A stretch of DNA of 64,000 bases from Qipengyuania sediminis (GCF_004358425.1 NZ_CP037948.1:1736001-1800000); one strand, 5' to 3'; positions 34,055 through 42,940 are shown, counted from the first letter of the stretch. Program-made: numbers and translations. The notes: generated from the sequence alone by a model not told the origin.

Positions 34055-34821
34055 GCCGCGCGGCCAAGGGCCGATTCGCAGATCGCCGGCAGAGCCGCAA
34101 GGGCAGGCCGCGCGTACCAGAAGCCCTGGTGGTATCGCACCCCGAGCTCGCGCAGGGTGGCGGCTTCGCCCTCGGTCTCGATGCCCTCGGCAACGATGAT
34201 GGTGCCAAGTTCCGCGCACATGGCCACGACCCCACGCACGATGGCCCGCCGCCGCGGATCGCCGTCGATGCCGCGGACCAGTTCCATGTCCAGCTTGATC
34301 TCGTCGGGCGTGAAGCGCGCGAACATCCCGAGCCCGGAATGACCGGCGCCGAAATCGTCGATCGCGACGGTAAATCCAATGCGCTTGTAAGTGTCGATGA
34401 TCCCCAGGACATGGCTGGGCGAGCCCATGTGTTCGTTCTCGGTGAACTCGAAGACCAGCCGTTCGGCGGGCAGGCCCGTCACCTTGGCAGTGGATAGAGT
34501 CAGCTGGATGCAGGCCAGCGGCGAATAGACCGCGTTGGGAAGGAAATTGATCGACAGCAGGGCCGGGGTATCGAGGATCCCGGCTGCCACCGCACATTCT
34601 ATCGCACTGACGCGGCAGGCCTGATCGAAAGCATAGCGGTTGCTGTCGGTCACCCGCGCCAGGACCTCGGCCGCGCCCGCCCCGTCCGCACCCCGCAACA
34701 GCGCCTCATACGCGAACACCCCGCCGGTCAGCGTATCCACGATCGGCTGGAACGCCATGGTGATGGCGACCGGGAAGTCCGCGCCATCGCGGCAACCGGT
34801 GCATATGCGTGTCATTTCCAT
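34051..34821 (-). CDS. Stand-alone EAL-domain protein with N-terminal CxxC
   Basis: 256 residues, almost entirely an EAL phosphodiesterase domain: YEALLRG, the Asn of LLSINFLPNA, FEFTENEH, IDDFGAGHSGLGM, IKLDMELVRG and EGIETEGEAATL. Enough metal ligands remain for c-di-GMP hydrolysis to be likely. The only addition is a short N-terminal segment with RICTGCRDG (Cys7, Cys10), which could be redox- or metal-sensitive. There is no membrane segment. It is a second c-di-GMP gene, 20 kb from the che-linked one. Confidence 0.9.
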   Translation of the reverse strand: MEMTRICTGCRDGADFPVAITMAFQPIVDTLTGGVFAYEALLRGADGAGAAEVLARVTDSNRYAFDQACRVSAIECAVAAGILDTPALLSINFLPNAVYSPLACIQLTLSTAKVTGLPAERLVFEFTENEHMGSPSHVLGIIDTYKRIGFTVAIDDFGAGHSGLGMFARFTPDEIKLDMELVRGIDGDPRRRAIVRGVVAMCAELGTIIVAEGIETEGEAATLRELGVRYHQGFWYARPALAALPAICESALGRAA

Positions 34822-34888
34822 AGCTTGCCACCTACGGCGGGAAAATCAAACTTTGGTTACCGCACCGTCGGGCGGGTACATGACAGAG

Positions 34889-35245
34889 CTAGGCGCTCAC
34901 GTCTTCGGTGAGGTCCAGCTTGATCGGCGTGACGCGGTGTTCCTCGGTGCCTTCGAATTTCTTGAGAAAGTCTTCGATCGGCACGGCCTGGCTGCGGTCG
35001 ACCATGGGATTGCGCGCTTCGATGTCGATCGCGCGCAGTTCGCCTTCGCTCATGCGGACGTGGAGGTAGGGGACCCAGACATCGCCGTATTCGGCCTTTT
35101 GATACCACACGTCGAGCACGTCGTAGCTTGCCCATTGGCCATTGGGTTCGAGCAGGCGAAGCCCCTCGCCGATACGGGGTACGACGAGGACTTTGAGCCG
35201 CAGGACCGACTGATGAGTCTCGTTCTGGACTTCGACGTCGATCAC
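34889..35245 (-). CDS. Hypothetical protein
   Basis: 118 residues, soluble and acidic, predicted mostly beta in the first 75 residues (LRLKVLVVPRIGEGLRLL) with a helical end (PIEDFLKKFEGTEEH). There is no signal peptide, Cys, or motif I recognise. The reading frame has normal codon use for this genome, and no other frame over this stretch looks like a protein. Function unknown. Flanked by an EAL protein gene and another small unknown gene on the same strand. Confidence 0.6.
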   Translation of the reverse strand: MIDVEVQNETHQSVLRLKVLVVPRIGEGLRLLEPNGQWASYDVLDVWYQKAEYGDVWVPYLHVRMSEGELRAIDIEARNPMVDRSQAVPIEDFLKKFEGTEEHRVTPIKLDLTEDVSA

Positions 35246-35340
35246 GCGCTGTTCCCCCGCCCGGCGGTCCCGGATCCGCCAGATGATGGTGCGCTATGGC
35301 AGACAAGCGTTGACGCGAATTTAACGATGACGTCGTGGCG

Positions 35341-35694
35341 TCATTCTCGCGCCCCCGATCGCCGGGCGGCGACGGTCAGTCCGTCACGGCTGTGGTCGGC
35401 ATAGGGCGTGTTCTTGACGAGATGGCGGTTGTAGTCCGGGGCGCCATCGGTCCACCAGACCGGGCCCCGTTCGCCGAGGGCGACCTTGGCGGCATGCACC
35501 CTGGCGCGCGCAGCTTTCTCCGCCGTGACGTCGGCCGCGCGAAGCGCTGCGCCGACCGCGCGGCGCGCGTCCATCAGCTCCTTGACCAGTTCCTCGCGTT
35601 CCCCGGGGTCAAGGTGCGGATTGGCCGCGCGCCATAAGCGGCCGCGCACGATGATGTAGCGGCCGTCACCGGTGTGTCGCGGGGGTTCGCTCAG
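35341..35694 (-). CDS. Small conserved hypothetical protein, start codon unclear
   Basis: About 117 residues: SEPPRHTGDGRYIIVRGRLW, a Glu/Arg/Ala-rich helical stretch (~24-70), then GERGPVWWTDGAPDYNRHLV and a basic tail. I recall similar uncharacterised proteins in Proteobacteria, but no function. No ATG precedes the conserved region. The natural start would be a CTG at 35694 overlapping the stop of the HxlR gene (CTGA), otherwise a GTG at 35757 inside that gene. It is probably translated as a pair with the HxlR regulator. Confidence 0.65.
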   Translation of the reverse strand: MSEPPRHTGDGRYIIVRGRLWRAANPHLDPGEREELVKELMDARRAVGAALRAADVTAEKAARARVHAAKVALGERGPVWWTDGAPDYNRHLVKNTPYADHSRDGLTVAARRSGARE

Positions 35695-36185
35695 ACACGC
35701 TTCCGCGCGGGTTCGGCGGCACAGGTGATGCCGACCTTGTCCTTCTCGACGAAGCACAGATCGAGCTTCTCGATGATGCGGCCGTCGTGCGCGGTCATTA
35801 CCACCGGGCCGATCGGCATCCGATCGCGCTCGTCAACGAGGACGGGGTTCTCGATCACCTCGGTCCCGTATTTCTGACCCCATTGGCGCAGCGCGATCAT
35901 CGCGGGGAGGAGGTCCATGCCCTTCTCGGTCAGCCGGTATTCGATCTTCCGCCGGTCCTCTGGGCAAGGCTCGCGCCGCAGGATCCCGTGCTCGACCAGC
36001 TTGGCGAGGCGGCTCGACAGGATATTCCGCGCGATGCCGAGTTCGCTCAGGAACTCTTCGAAATGATGCACGCCGTTGAAGCTGGCGCGCAGGATCATGA
36101 AGCTCCAGCGCTCGCCCATAACCTCGAGCGCCTGCGGCAGACCGCAATCGGTCAGCTCGCGCAGCGGTTCGCGCAAATCGCCCAT
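35691..36185 (-). CDS. HxlR-family winged-helix transcriptional regulator
   Basis: 164 residues from the ATG at 36185, which has an AGAGGAA site; an earlier in-frame start lacks one. The conserved Cys-containing opening DCGLPQALEVMGERWSFMIL, the recognition helix IARNILSSRLAKLVEHGILR and the wing PCPEDRRKIEYRLTEKG are typical HxlR. Many HxlR proteins sense aldehydes, quinones or other electrophiles through that N-terminal Cys. A C-terminal extension of ~55 residues with two further Cys is longer than the minimal family. The palindromic sites at 36257-36306 are its probable operators. Confidence 0.9.
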   Translation of the reverse strand: MGDLREPLRELTDCGLPQALEVMGERWSFMILRASFNGVHHFEEFLSELGIARNILSSRLAKLVEHGILRREPCPEDRRKIEYRLTEKGMDLLPAMIALRQWGQKYGTEVIENPVLVDERDRMPIGPVVMTAHDGRIIEKLDLCFVEKDKVGITCAAEPARKRV

Positions 36186-36256
36186 CTCGTTCCTCTTCCG
36201 CCTTTCCCTTACGTCAAAGGCGCTTGTTGGCAAAGATAATCGGCCGATACATTTTT

Positions 36257-36306
36257 AGTTGCAACTTGAAATCTAATGGGGCAAGTAGCGATTTGCAACC
36301 AGTTGC
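36257..36306. promoter_or_regulatory. Two GTTGC/GCAAC palindromes, probable HxlR operators
   Basis: AGTTGCAACT (36257-36266) is a perfect palindrome. GCAAC-CA-GTTGC (36295-36306) is a second inverted pair 28 bp on. Both lie in the AT-richer gap between the divergent HxlR and CC_3452-family genes, where an autoregulator would bind. Confidence 0.55.
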
Positions 36307-36376
36307 GGATTGAAACGCGAATTGGTGCGGCGCAGGAACCTTCTTTCCTGCCGATGCTGACAAAAGGATGTTCGTC

Positions 36377-36733
36377 ATGACCCCCAATCTCCCCCGCGCC
36401 AGCTCGCTTGGTGCTATCAGCCTCGCGCTTGCCTGGACCGCGCTGAGCTTCACTACAGCCGTCACCCCCTCCCCGGCCTTTGCGCAGGGCAATGGCGGCG
36501 CCAACGGCAAGGGCTATTACCGTGCCGAGCTGGCGCAGCCCGCCAGCAAGCTCCGCGCGATTGCCGGCGATGTCGTGTGGACCTGCAATGGCACCGCGTG
36601 CACCGCCCCCAAGGGCACCAGCCGCCCCTTGCGTGTGTGCCGCGATGTCCAGCGAAAGTTCGGCCAAGTCGTGCGTTTCACGGCCAAAGGCGAAGAACTG
36701 CCCGCCAACCAACTCGCGCAGTGCAACAGCTAA
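36377..36733 (+). CDS. CC_3452-family exported protein
   Basis: 118 residues from the ATG at 36377. An ATG 9 bp earlier sits directly on AAAAGG, which is better read as the ribosome-binding site. A signal peptide ends at PAFA. The mature ~80 residues contain KGYYRAELAQPASKLRAIAG, a CNGTAC pair and RPLRVCRDV, and end with a fourth Cys; two disulphides are likely. I recognise this as the small CC_3452 family seen in Caulobacter and sphingomonads. Its function is unknown. Divergent from the HxlR gene and possibly under its control. Confidence 0.8.
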   Translation: MTPNLPRASSLGAISLALAWTALSFTTAVTPSPAFAQGNGGANGKGYYRAELAQPASKLRAIAGDVVWTCNGTACTAPKGTSRPLRVCRDVQRKFGQVVRFTAKGEELPANQLAQCNS

Positions 36734-36777
36734 GTTTTGTCGAGTCCCCCCGCCGCCCTCTCCATCGGCGGACCCTG

Positions 36778-36810
36778 GCCCCCGGTGCGATATTCGCGCC
36801 GGGGGCTCTT
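36778..36810 (+). terminator. Intrinsic terminator of the CC_3452-family gene
   Basis: GCCCCCGG (36778-36785) pairs with CCGGGGGC (36799-36806), extended inward by GCG/CGC past one mismatch, followed by TCTTTC. It lies between two convergent genes. Confidence 0.65.
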
Positions 36811-37419
36811 TCATTCCAGCAGCAGACCCCGGTCGACGAGCTCGGCGCGCAAGGATGGCGCGTCGATGAAATGATGCGCGACCCAGCCGCAGCCGCGCGC
36901 GCCCGCAACGTTGGCGTCATTGTCGTCGACGAACAGCATCGCGCCGGGCGCATGTCCGAACCGCCGCGCCGCGAGCGCGTAGATCGCCGGATCGGGCTTC
37001 ACCAGCTTCTCTTCGCCAGAAACGACGATGTCGCGGAAGAGATCGAAAATCGGCGCCGTGGGGCGGAAGGCAGCCCAGAACTCGGCCCCGAAGTTCGTGA
37101 TGGCATAGAGCGGCACGCCGCGCGCATGAAGCTCGACGACAAGCTCGAGACTTCCCGGCACCGGGCCCGGAATGGTCTCGTTGAAGCGGGTGGCGTACGC
37201 CTTAAGAAAAGGCTCGGCATGCGGAAAGGAGGCGATGCGTTCCGGCACCATTTCCGCAAGCGGACGCCCGGCGTCGTGCTGGAAATGCCATGCCTCGGTA
37301 ATGACTTCGGCAAGCACATGCTCGCGTAGTGCGGGATCGTCGGTCAGCGTGTCGATCAGCGCGGCGAGCCGCCATTGGTAAAGGACGCGCCCGACATCAA
37401 AGACGACCGCTTCGATCAC
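36811..37419 (-). CDS. HAD-superfamily hydrolase, YihX-like
   Basis: A 202-residue cytosolic HAD phosphatase. Motif I is VVFDVGRVLYQW (D-x-G type, as in YihX/haloacid-dehalogenase subfamily IA), motif II is the YAITNFG region, motif III the Lys of KLVKPDPAIYALA, and motif IV FVDDNDANVAGA. A helical cap lies at ~15-95. The likely substrate is a small sugar or nucleotide phosphate, not determinable here. It lies upstream of nothing obviously related and is 36 bp from rpmJ. Confidence 0.87.
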   Translation of the reverse strand: MIEAVVFDVGRVLYQWRLAALIDTLTDDPALREHVLAEVITEAWHFQHDAGRPLAEMVPERIASFPHAEPFLKAYATRFNETIPGPVPGSLELVVELHARGVPLYAITNFGAEFWAAFRPTAPIFDLFRDIVVSGEEKLVKPDPAIYALAARRFGHAPGAMLFVDDNDANVAGARGCGWVAHHFIDAPSLRAELVDRGLLLE

Positions 37420-37455
37420 GCGCGAGCGGCCGGCCGCAGCCGCGCGCGGATCGGG

Positions 37456-37581
37456 TCAGCCCTGGCGGGCCTTGAAGCGGCGGTTGGTCTTGTTGATGAC
37501 ATACGTCCGTCCGCGGCGGCGGATTACGCGGCAATCGCGGTGGCGGTCCTTCAGCGACTTGAGGCTGTTGCGGATCTTCAT
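37456..37581 (-). CDS. rpmJ: 50S ribosomal protein L36 (bL36)
   Basis: 41 residues, [20 protein letters not shown] onward, ending [12 protein letters not shown]. This is the longer, zinc-ligand-poor bL36 form common in alphaproteobacteria, found outside the main ribosomal operons. Divergent from the lipoprotein gene. Confidence 0.97.
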   Translation of the reverse strand: MKIRNSLKSLKDRHRDCRVIRRRGRTYVINKTNRRFKARQG

Positions 37582-37759
37582 GGCGGTCCCGATCTCAAAA
37601 AGAATACGCGCCGGAAACAGCTTCCGACGCGCGCAAATCTTGGCCTGCCCCCTAGCCAATCGCCTGGGCGCGGTCAAGGAGGACGGCGTCCGGCCTTCGG
37701 GGAGCCGCCCGGCCTCCTCATGCGTTGCAGTTTCAACATCTTGCCAAAAGGATTGCCTC

Positions 37760-38359
37760 ATGCGCCGGTTCGCCCCAGCCTTCCTCGCCTTACCGCTCAT
37801 GCTCGCCGCCTGCGCGACGCCGCAGGGACCGATTGAGGTCACGCGTTTCACCGCCCCCGACGGCGTGGCTCGGCTCGGCCAAGGGACGGTGTTCGTCGAA
37901 AGCGCGCCCGGGACGGCCGATGGCCTCGAAGCTGCGCCTTACAAAGCCGCGGTTGCTGCGGAGCTTACGCGGCTCGGCTATCGCGAAAGCACGAGGGCCG
38001 AGGCGGGGCAGATCGCGCAGGTGCGCGTCGAACGCTTCGCGCAAAGCGCCGAAGGCCGCCGCAGCCCGGTGAGCGTGGGGGTCGGAGGCTCGACCGGAAC
38101 CTATGGTTCGGGCGTCGGCCTCGGCGTCGGGATCAATCTCGGCGGCGGCGCGCGGCCCACTACCGGGACACAGCTTGCAGTGACGCTGCGCGATGCACGC
38201 ACCGGCGGCACCAACCTTTGGGAAGGCCGCGCCGAGATTGCCACCACCGACCGTTCCCCCCTTGCGGAGCGCGGCCGAAACGCACAAGCGCTCGCCCGCG
38301 CGCTGTTCCGGGACTTTCCGGGCCGCAGCGGGGAAACGGTACGGATAAAGGCGGAATGA
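37760..38359 (+). CDS. DUF4136-like lipoprotein
   Basis: 199 residues with a lipoprotein signal (LMLAAC lipobox, Cys18) and an AAAAGGA ribosome-binding site 8 bp before the ATG; the frame is open further upstream but that part overlaps the rpmJ side. The mature part has alternating beta strands and helices with a Gly-rich central stretch ([20 protein letters not shown]) and the end [15 protein letters not shown]. This resembles DUF4136 outer-membrane-associated lipoproteins of unknown role. The stop overlaps the M14 peptidase start by 4 bp (ATGA). Confidence 0.75.
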   Translation: MRRFAPAFLALPLMLAACATPQGPIEVTRFTAPDGVARLGQGTVFVESAPGTADGLEAAPYKAAVAAELTRLGYRESTRAEAGQIAQVRVERFAQSAEGRRSPVSVGVGGSTGTYGSGVGLGVGINLGGGARPTTGTQLAVTLRDARTGGTNLWEGRAEIATTDRSPLAERGRNAQALARALFRDFPGRSGETVRIKAE

Positions 38360-39528
38360 GCGCGAACACCGGGGACATCCGCATCGACTCTGCCTTCGAC
38401 AGCGGCAATATCGAGGTTCTTGAGATCGACGGAGCGCGGGCGCGGCTCGCGATCCCGCGTGACCACATGAGCGAGTTCAAGCAGTGGTTCCACTTCCGCG
38501 TCTCGGGCGCGAAGGGGCGAACGCTCGAGCTCACCCTTACCGGGCTCAACGACAGCGCCTATCCCGGCGGCTGGCCCGGATATGACGCGGTGGTTTCAGA
38601 AGACCGCGAGTATTGGGGCCGCACGCGTTCCAGCTTCGACAAGGAAGCGGAGGGCGGCGCGCTCACGATCCTCTACACGCCCGCGAGCGACATTGCATGG
38701 TTCGCCTATTTCGCGCCCTATTCGATGGAACGGCACCACGATCTGGTAGCCGAAGCGGCAGGACAGCCGGGAGTCGAATACCGCTGCCTCGGCACCAGCC
38801 TCGATGGCCAGCCGATAGACTGCCTGGCCCTTGGCGAGGGCGGAACGCAGGTCTGGCTCTATGGCCGCCAGCATCCCGGCGAATCGATGGCCGAGTGGTG
38901 GATGGAAGGCGCGCTCGAGATGCTGACCGATCCCGGCGATCCGATCGCGCTGGCGCTGCGCCGCGCTTGCCGCTTCCATATCGTGCCCAATTGCAATCCC
39001 GACGGGTCGCGGCGCGGACATCTGCGCACCAATGCAGTGGGCGTGAATCTCAATCGCGAATGGCATGAGCCGAGCGCCGAGAAGTCGCCCGAGGTGCTGG
39101 CAATTCGCGGTGCCATGGACGCGAGCGGAGTCGATTTCGCCATGGACGTTCACGGCGACGAGGCCATTCCGGTTGCCTTCCTCGCCGGTTTCGAAGGCAT
39201 TCCTTCGTGGAAGGATGCGCAAGGGCAGGGCTATTACCGCTACGAACGCATCCTTGCGCGCCGGACTCCCGATTTCCAGACCGAACAAGGCTATGCCAAG
39301 GCCGCGCCGGGCAAGGCCAATCTTTCCATGAGCACCAATCAGGTCGCCGAGCGCTTCGGCGCGGTCGCGATGACGCTGGAGATGCCGTTCAAGGACAATC
39401 CCGCCGCGCCCGAGCCGGCGCAGGGGTGGAGCCCGGAACGCAGCAAGCACCTCGCACGCGAATGCCTCGGCGCACTGCTCGAATGGCTGGACGAGGACAG
39501 GGGGCACGACCGTCTGGCGGATCAATAG
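38356..39528 (+). CDS. M14 zinc carboxypeptidase, cytosolic carboxypeptidase (CCP)-like
   Basis: 390 residues without a signal peptide. An N-terminal beta domain (~1-120, with [19 protein letters not shown]) precedes a carboxypeptidase domain. The zinc site is His and Glu of [16 protein letters not shown] plus the His of [10 protein letters not shown]; the substrate-binding [15 protein letters not shown] and the catalytic Glu of AMTLEMPF are present. The N-terminal domain and motifs fit the CCP subfamily, whose eukaryotic members remove glutamates from tubulin. Bacterial members may trim peptides or a modified protein. Translationally coupled to the lipoprotein gene. Confidence 0.88.
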   Translation: MSANTGDIRIDSAFDSGNIEVLEIDGARARLAIPRDHMSEFKQWFHFRVSGAKGRTLELTLTGLNDSAYPGGWPGYDAVVSEDREYWGRTRSSFDKEAEGGALTILYTPASDIAWFAYFAPYSMERHHDLVAEAAGQPGVEYRCLGTSLDGQPIDCLALGEGGTQVWLYGRQHPGESMAEWWMEGALEMLTDPGDPIALALRRACRFHIVPNCNPDGSRRGHLRTNAVGVNLNREWHEPSAEKSPEVLAIRGAMDASGVDFAMDVHGDEAIPVAFLAGFEGIPSWKDAQGQGYYRYERILARRTPDFQTEQGYAKAAPGKANLSMSTNQVAERFGAVAMTLEMPFKDNPAAPEPAQGWSPERSKHLARECLGALLEWLDEDRGHDRLADQ

Positions 39529-39574
39529 CCTGCAATCCGGGAACCGCGCAGTCCAACTTGTGCTTGCCCTATCC

Positions 39575-40537
39575 ATGAACTCACCATCAAACGGCGGACG
39601 CGGCCGCAGCGCCGACACGCCCGGCGCCATCCCGGCGCGCGGCTGGAAAGACATCGCCTGGCGCGTGAAGGACGAAGTGGACGACGATCATGTCGCGACC
39701 TTCGCCGCCGGCGTCGCCTTCTTCGGCCTCCTCGCCCTTTTCCCCGCCGTGGGCGCGACCATTGCCCTTGCGGCGCTGGCAGTCGATCCGGTGCTGATCC
39801 AGGCGCAGCTTGGCGGGCTGCTCTCCGCCTTGCCGCCCGAGGCTGGCGCGATCCTGCAGAAGCAGCTTGCCGATGTGGTGGCGACCACCGGGGGTGGCAT
39901 GGGGGTGGCCGCGCTGATCGGTCTTCTGGTTTCGCTTTATAGCGCGTCCAAGGGCATGAAGGTGCTGATCGAAGGTATGAACCTCGCCTATGACGAGGAC
40001 GAGAAGCGGGGCTTCCTCAAGCTCAACCTGCTCGCCATAGGAATGACGCTGGGCGCGATCATAGGGATCATCGCCGCGCTCGCGGCCATGGTGGCGGTGC
40101 CCGCGATCTTGTCGACGATCGGACTATCGCAGGCAGGCGAGCTCCTGCTGCGTTATGGCCGCTGGCTGGTGCTCGCCGGGCTCGCTCTGCTCGGCCTTGC
40201 CGCGCTTTATCGCTATGGCCCTTCGCGCGACAAGCCCAGGTGGCGCTGGGTCACCCCGGGATCGCTGCTTGCAACCGTACTGTGGATCGCGGGTTCGGGG
40301 TTGTTCTCGATCTATGCGTCGAACTTCGGGAGCTACAATGAAACCTATGGCACACTCGGGGGTGTAGTCGTGCTTCTCACCTGGCTGTGGCTCTCCGCAT
40401 TCATCGTGCTGCTGGGCGCGGAGGTGAACGCGGAGATCGAGCACCAGACCGCGCGCGACACGACCGTAGGTGCGGACCGCCCGCTTGGCGCGCGTGGCGC
40501 GGCGATGGCGGACAGCGTAGGCGAAACGAAAGCCTAG
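39575..40537 (+). CDS. YihY/BrkB-family inner-membrane protein
   Basis: 320 residues from the ATG at 39575 with about six membrane helices. Family signatures include ATFAAGVAFFGLLALFPAV near the first helix, VSLYSASKGMKVLIEGMNLAYDEDEKRGFLK, and NFGSYNETYGTLGGVVVLL near the end. The family was once called ribonuclease BN by mistake; its actual role is unknown, perhaps transport or envelope. Convergent with the LD-carboxypeptidase gene, overlapping by 4 bp. Confidence 0.9.
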   Translation: MNSPSNGGRGRSADTPGAIPARGWKDIAWRVKDEVDDDHVATFAAGVAFFGLLALFPAVGATIALAALAVDPVLIQAQLGGLLSALPPEAGAILQKQLADVVATTGGGMGVAALIGLLVSLYSASKGMKVLIEGMNLAYDEDEKRGFLKLNLLAIGMTLGAIIGIIAALAAMVAVPAILSTIGLSQAGELLLRYGRWLVLAGLALLGLAALYRYGPSRDKPRWRWVTPGSLLATVLWIAGSGLFSIYASNFGSYNETYGTLGGVVVLLTWLWLSAFIVLLGAEVNAEIEHQTARDTTVGADRPLGARGAAMADSVGETKA

Positions 40538-41541
40538 CTGACGATCGGTTCCAGCAGGCGCAGCGTTCGCGCATCGGCATCGAGCTCGACCCGCGCGCCG
40601 TGCGGCAGGCTCAGCTGGTTGGCGACATGGCCGCTGTCGAAGCCCGCGATCGCGGGAATGCCGAGCGGCGCGACATAGTGTTCGAGGACTTGCTCGACAG
40701 TAAAGCCTGCATAGGCGGGCTCGTCGCTGGCGCAGCGGGTGCATTGGCCGAAGACAACGCCCGCGAGCCGTTCCAGCACGCCTGCCAGCCGCAGTTGCTG
40801 GAACATCCGGTCGACGCGGTATTCGGCTTCGTTGATATCCTCCAGCAGCAGGACCGCGCCCTCCATATCGGGAAGCCAGGGCGTGCCCATCAGCGTGCTC
40901 AGGATCGTGAGATTGCCGCCAAGAAGCCGCCCCCTCGCCGTCCCGCCCGCGAGCGTTCGCGCGGGGCGGCCGGTGGCCGCTTCGACCGCCGCCCCGCCGA
41001 GCACGGGCGTGTCGGCGGCGAAAGCGAGCCGCCACAGGCTCTCCCAGCTTTCGCGATACCAGCCGCTCGCCGCATTGCCGCCGTGGATCGTTGCGAACCC
41101 GGTGCGTGCGGCGAAGGCAAGGTGAAGCGCGGTCACGTCCGAATAACCGACCAATAGCTTCGGGTTTGCGCGAATCGTCTTCCAATCGAGCAGCGGCAGG
41201 ATGCGCGCCGCGCCCCAGCCGCCGCGCACCGCGAAGACCGCCTTGACGTCCGGATCGGCATAGGCGGCATTGAGATCGGCCGCGCGCTGTTCGTCGGTGC
41301 CCGCGAGATAGCCGTAGCGCGCCCCGGCGTTCGGCCCGAAACGCGGCACGAGGCTCATGCCGGTCAGCCAGTGCTCGGCGCGGTCGAGCCCGTCTTCGCG
41401 CCCGGCCGCGCTGGCGGGGGCAACCACCGCGACGGTATCGCCGGGGGCGAGGCGAGGCGGCTTGCGTGCAGGCGTCCGCGGCAAGGCAGGGCTGGCAACG
41501 AGCGCCGCGGCCCCGGCAAGCAGGCCGCGCCGCGCGATCAT
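40534..41541 (-). CDS. LD-carboxypeptidase (peptidase family S66), exported
   Basis: 335 residues. The N-terminus MIARRGLLAGAAALVASPAL has a twin-Arg and a hydrophobic stretch, so Tat export is likely. The catalytic triad appears as Ser in LLVGYSDVTALH, Glu in LLLEDINEAEYRVDRMF and His in FDSGHVANQLSLPHGA. It removes the terminal D-Ala from muropeptide tetrapeptides during murein recycling, although most LdcA enzymes are cytosolic; an exported form would act on periplasmic muropeptides. The ATG start overlaps the cdd stop (ATGA). Last gene of the murJ-trpS-cdd run. Confidence 0.9.
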   Translation of the reverse strand: MIARRGLLAGAAALVASPALPRTPARKPPRLAPGDTVAVVAPASAAGREDGLDRAEHWLTGMSLVPRFGPNAGARYGYLAGTDEQRAADLNAAYADPDVKAVFAVRGGWGAARILPLLDWKTIRANPKLLVGYSDVTALHLAFAARTGFATIHGGNAASGWYRESWESLWRLAFAADTPVLGGAAVEAATGRPARTLAGGTARGRLLGGNLTILSTLMGTPWLPDMEGAVLLLEDINEAEYRVDRMFQQLRLAGVLERLAGVVFGQCTRCASDEPAYAGFTVEQVLEHYVAPLGIPAIAGFDSGHVANQLSLPHGARVELDADARTLRLLEPIVS

Positions 41542-41942
41542 GCGAGGCTGGCGGGGCCGAAGGCGTGGGGCAGCAGCTCGGACAGACGCAGGCGGCGCAC
41601 CTCGCTCTTGCCAACGCACAGGATGAGCGGATCAGTGCCGCTAAGCTGGGCAAGCTCGTTCAGCACCTGGCGGCAGCGGCCGCAGGGCGTGATCGGCTCT
41701 GCGCCGGGCCCGGTAACCGCCACTGCCTCCAGTCCGCCGCGCCGCCCCTCCGTCATGGCCCGTGCCGCCGCTACCGTCTCGGCACAAAGCGCGAGGCCGT
41801 AGCTCGCGTTCTCGACATTGGTGCCGGTCACGATCGCACCGTCCGCGAAGCGCAACGCCGCGCCGACCGGGAAGTTCGAGTAGGGCGAATAGGAATGCCG
41901 AGCCGCCTGACGGGCGGCGGCGATGAGTGCCTCGTCAGTCAC
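41538..41942 (-). CDS. cdd: Cytidine deaminase
   Basis: A 134-residue tetrameric-type enzyme converting cytidine and deoxycytidine to uridines. The zinc site is the Cys of ALCAETVAAARAM, with the catalytic Glu next to it, and the Cys pair of PCGRC. TNVENASYGL is the substrate-binding stretch. The start is the GTG at 41942, overlapping the trpS stop (GTGA); the open frame further upstream lies inside trpS. Confidence 0.95.
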   Translation of the reverse strand: MTDEALIAAARQAARHSYSPYSNFPVGAALRFADGAIVTGTNVENASYGLALCAETVAAARAMTEGRRGGLEAVAVTGPGAEPITPCGRCRQVLNELAQLSGTDPLILCVGKSEVRRLRLSELLPHAFGPASLA

Positions 41943-42940
41943 CGCACCAGCCCCAGCGCCCGGTAGGTCGCATCGAGCGTCGGGATGGCCAGTTCCCGCG
42001 CCTTCGCTGCACCGCTGGCGAGGATGGCATCCAGCGCGTGTTGGTCGGCTAGAAGTTCCGTAAAGCGGGCAGAGATGGGCCGCAATGTCTCGACCAGGAG
42101 CTCGCCGAGGCGCGGCTTGAAGGTGCCGAAGCCCTGCCCGCCGTGCTCGGCCAGCACCGCTTCGGGGGTGATATCGGCGAGCGCGGCGTAGATGGTGACG
42201 AGGTTCAGCGCCTCCGGCCGCCCGGCGAGGCCCGCGGGCTCCGACGGCAGGGGCTCGGGGTCCGTCTTCGCCTTCTTCACCTTTTGCATCACCAGCTCGA
42301 CATCGTCGGTAAGATTGATGCGCGCCATGTCGCTTGCGTCCGACTTGCTCATCTTGGCGAGGCCATCGCGCAAGGACATGATCCGCGCGGCAGCGGGCGG
42401 CACGATGGGTTCGGGCAGGGCAAAGGTTTCGGCGAAATCCGTGTTGAACTTCTGCGCGATGTCGCGGGCCAGCTCGAGATGCTGCTTCTGGTCCTCGCCC
42501 ACCGGGACATGCGTCGCTTGGTAAAGCAGCACGTCCGCCGCCTGCAGCACGGGATAGGTGAACAGCGCGACGCTTGCGCCCTCGCGGTTCTTGCCCGCCT
42601 TGTCCTTCCACTGCGTCATGCGATTGAGCCAGCCCATCCGCGCGGTGCCGGCGAGCAGCCATTGCAGCTCCGCATGTTGCGGCACCTGCGCCTGGTTGAA
42701 CAGGATCGAGCGCGCCGGGTCGATACCGCAGGCCGTCAGCGCCGCCGCCATCTCCAGCGTCGCGCGGCGCAGCGCCGCCGGGTCGTGCGGCATGGAGATG
42801 GCGTGGAGATCAGCAAGGAAGAACAGGCATGTCCCGCCGTCCGAAAGGCTGTCCTGCATCCGCACCCAGTTGCGGATCGCGCCCAGGTAATTGCCCAGGT
42901 GAAGATTGCCGGTAGGCTGGATGCCGGAAACGACGCGCAT
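41939..42940 (-). CDS. trpS: Tryptophanyl-tRNA synthetase
   Basis: A 333-residue class I synthetase. The start at 42940 gives MRVVSGIQPTGNLHLGNYLG with the HIGH-equivalent HLGN. QWLLAGTARMGWLNRMTQWK and the KMSKS loop (GLAKMSKSDASDM) follow, with helical C-terminal tRNA-binding segments. Length is normal. It lies 7 bp downstream of murJ and overlaps cdd by 4 bp. Confidence 0.97.
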   Translation of the reverse strand: MRVVSGIQPTGNLHLGNYLGAIRNWVRMQDSLSDGGTCLFFLADLHAISMPHDPAALRRATLEMAAALTACGIDPARSILFNQAQVPQHAELQWLLAGTARMGWLNRMTQWKDKAGKNREGASVALFTYPVLQAADVLLYQATHVPVGEDQKQHLELARDIAQKFNTDFAETFALPEPIVPPAAARIMSLRDGLAKMSKSDASDMARINLTDDVELVMQKVKKAKTDPEPLPSEPAGLAGRPEALNLVTIYAALADITPEAVLAEHGGQGFGTFKPRLGELLVETLRPISARFTELLADQHALDAILASGAAKARELAIPTLDATYRALGLVR

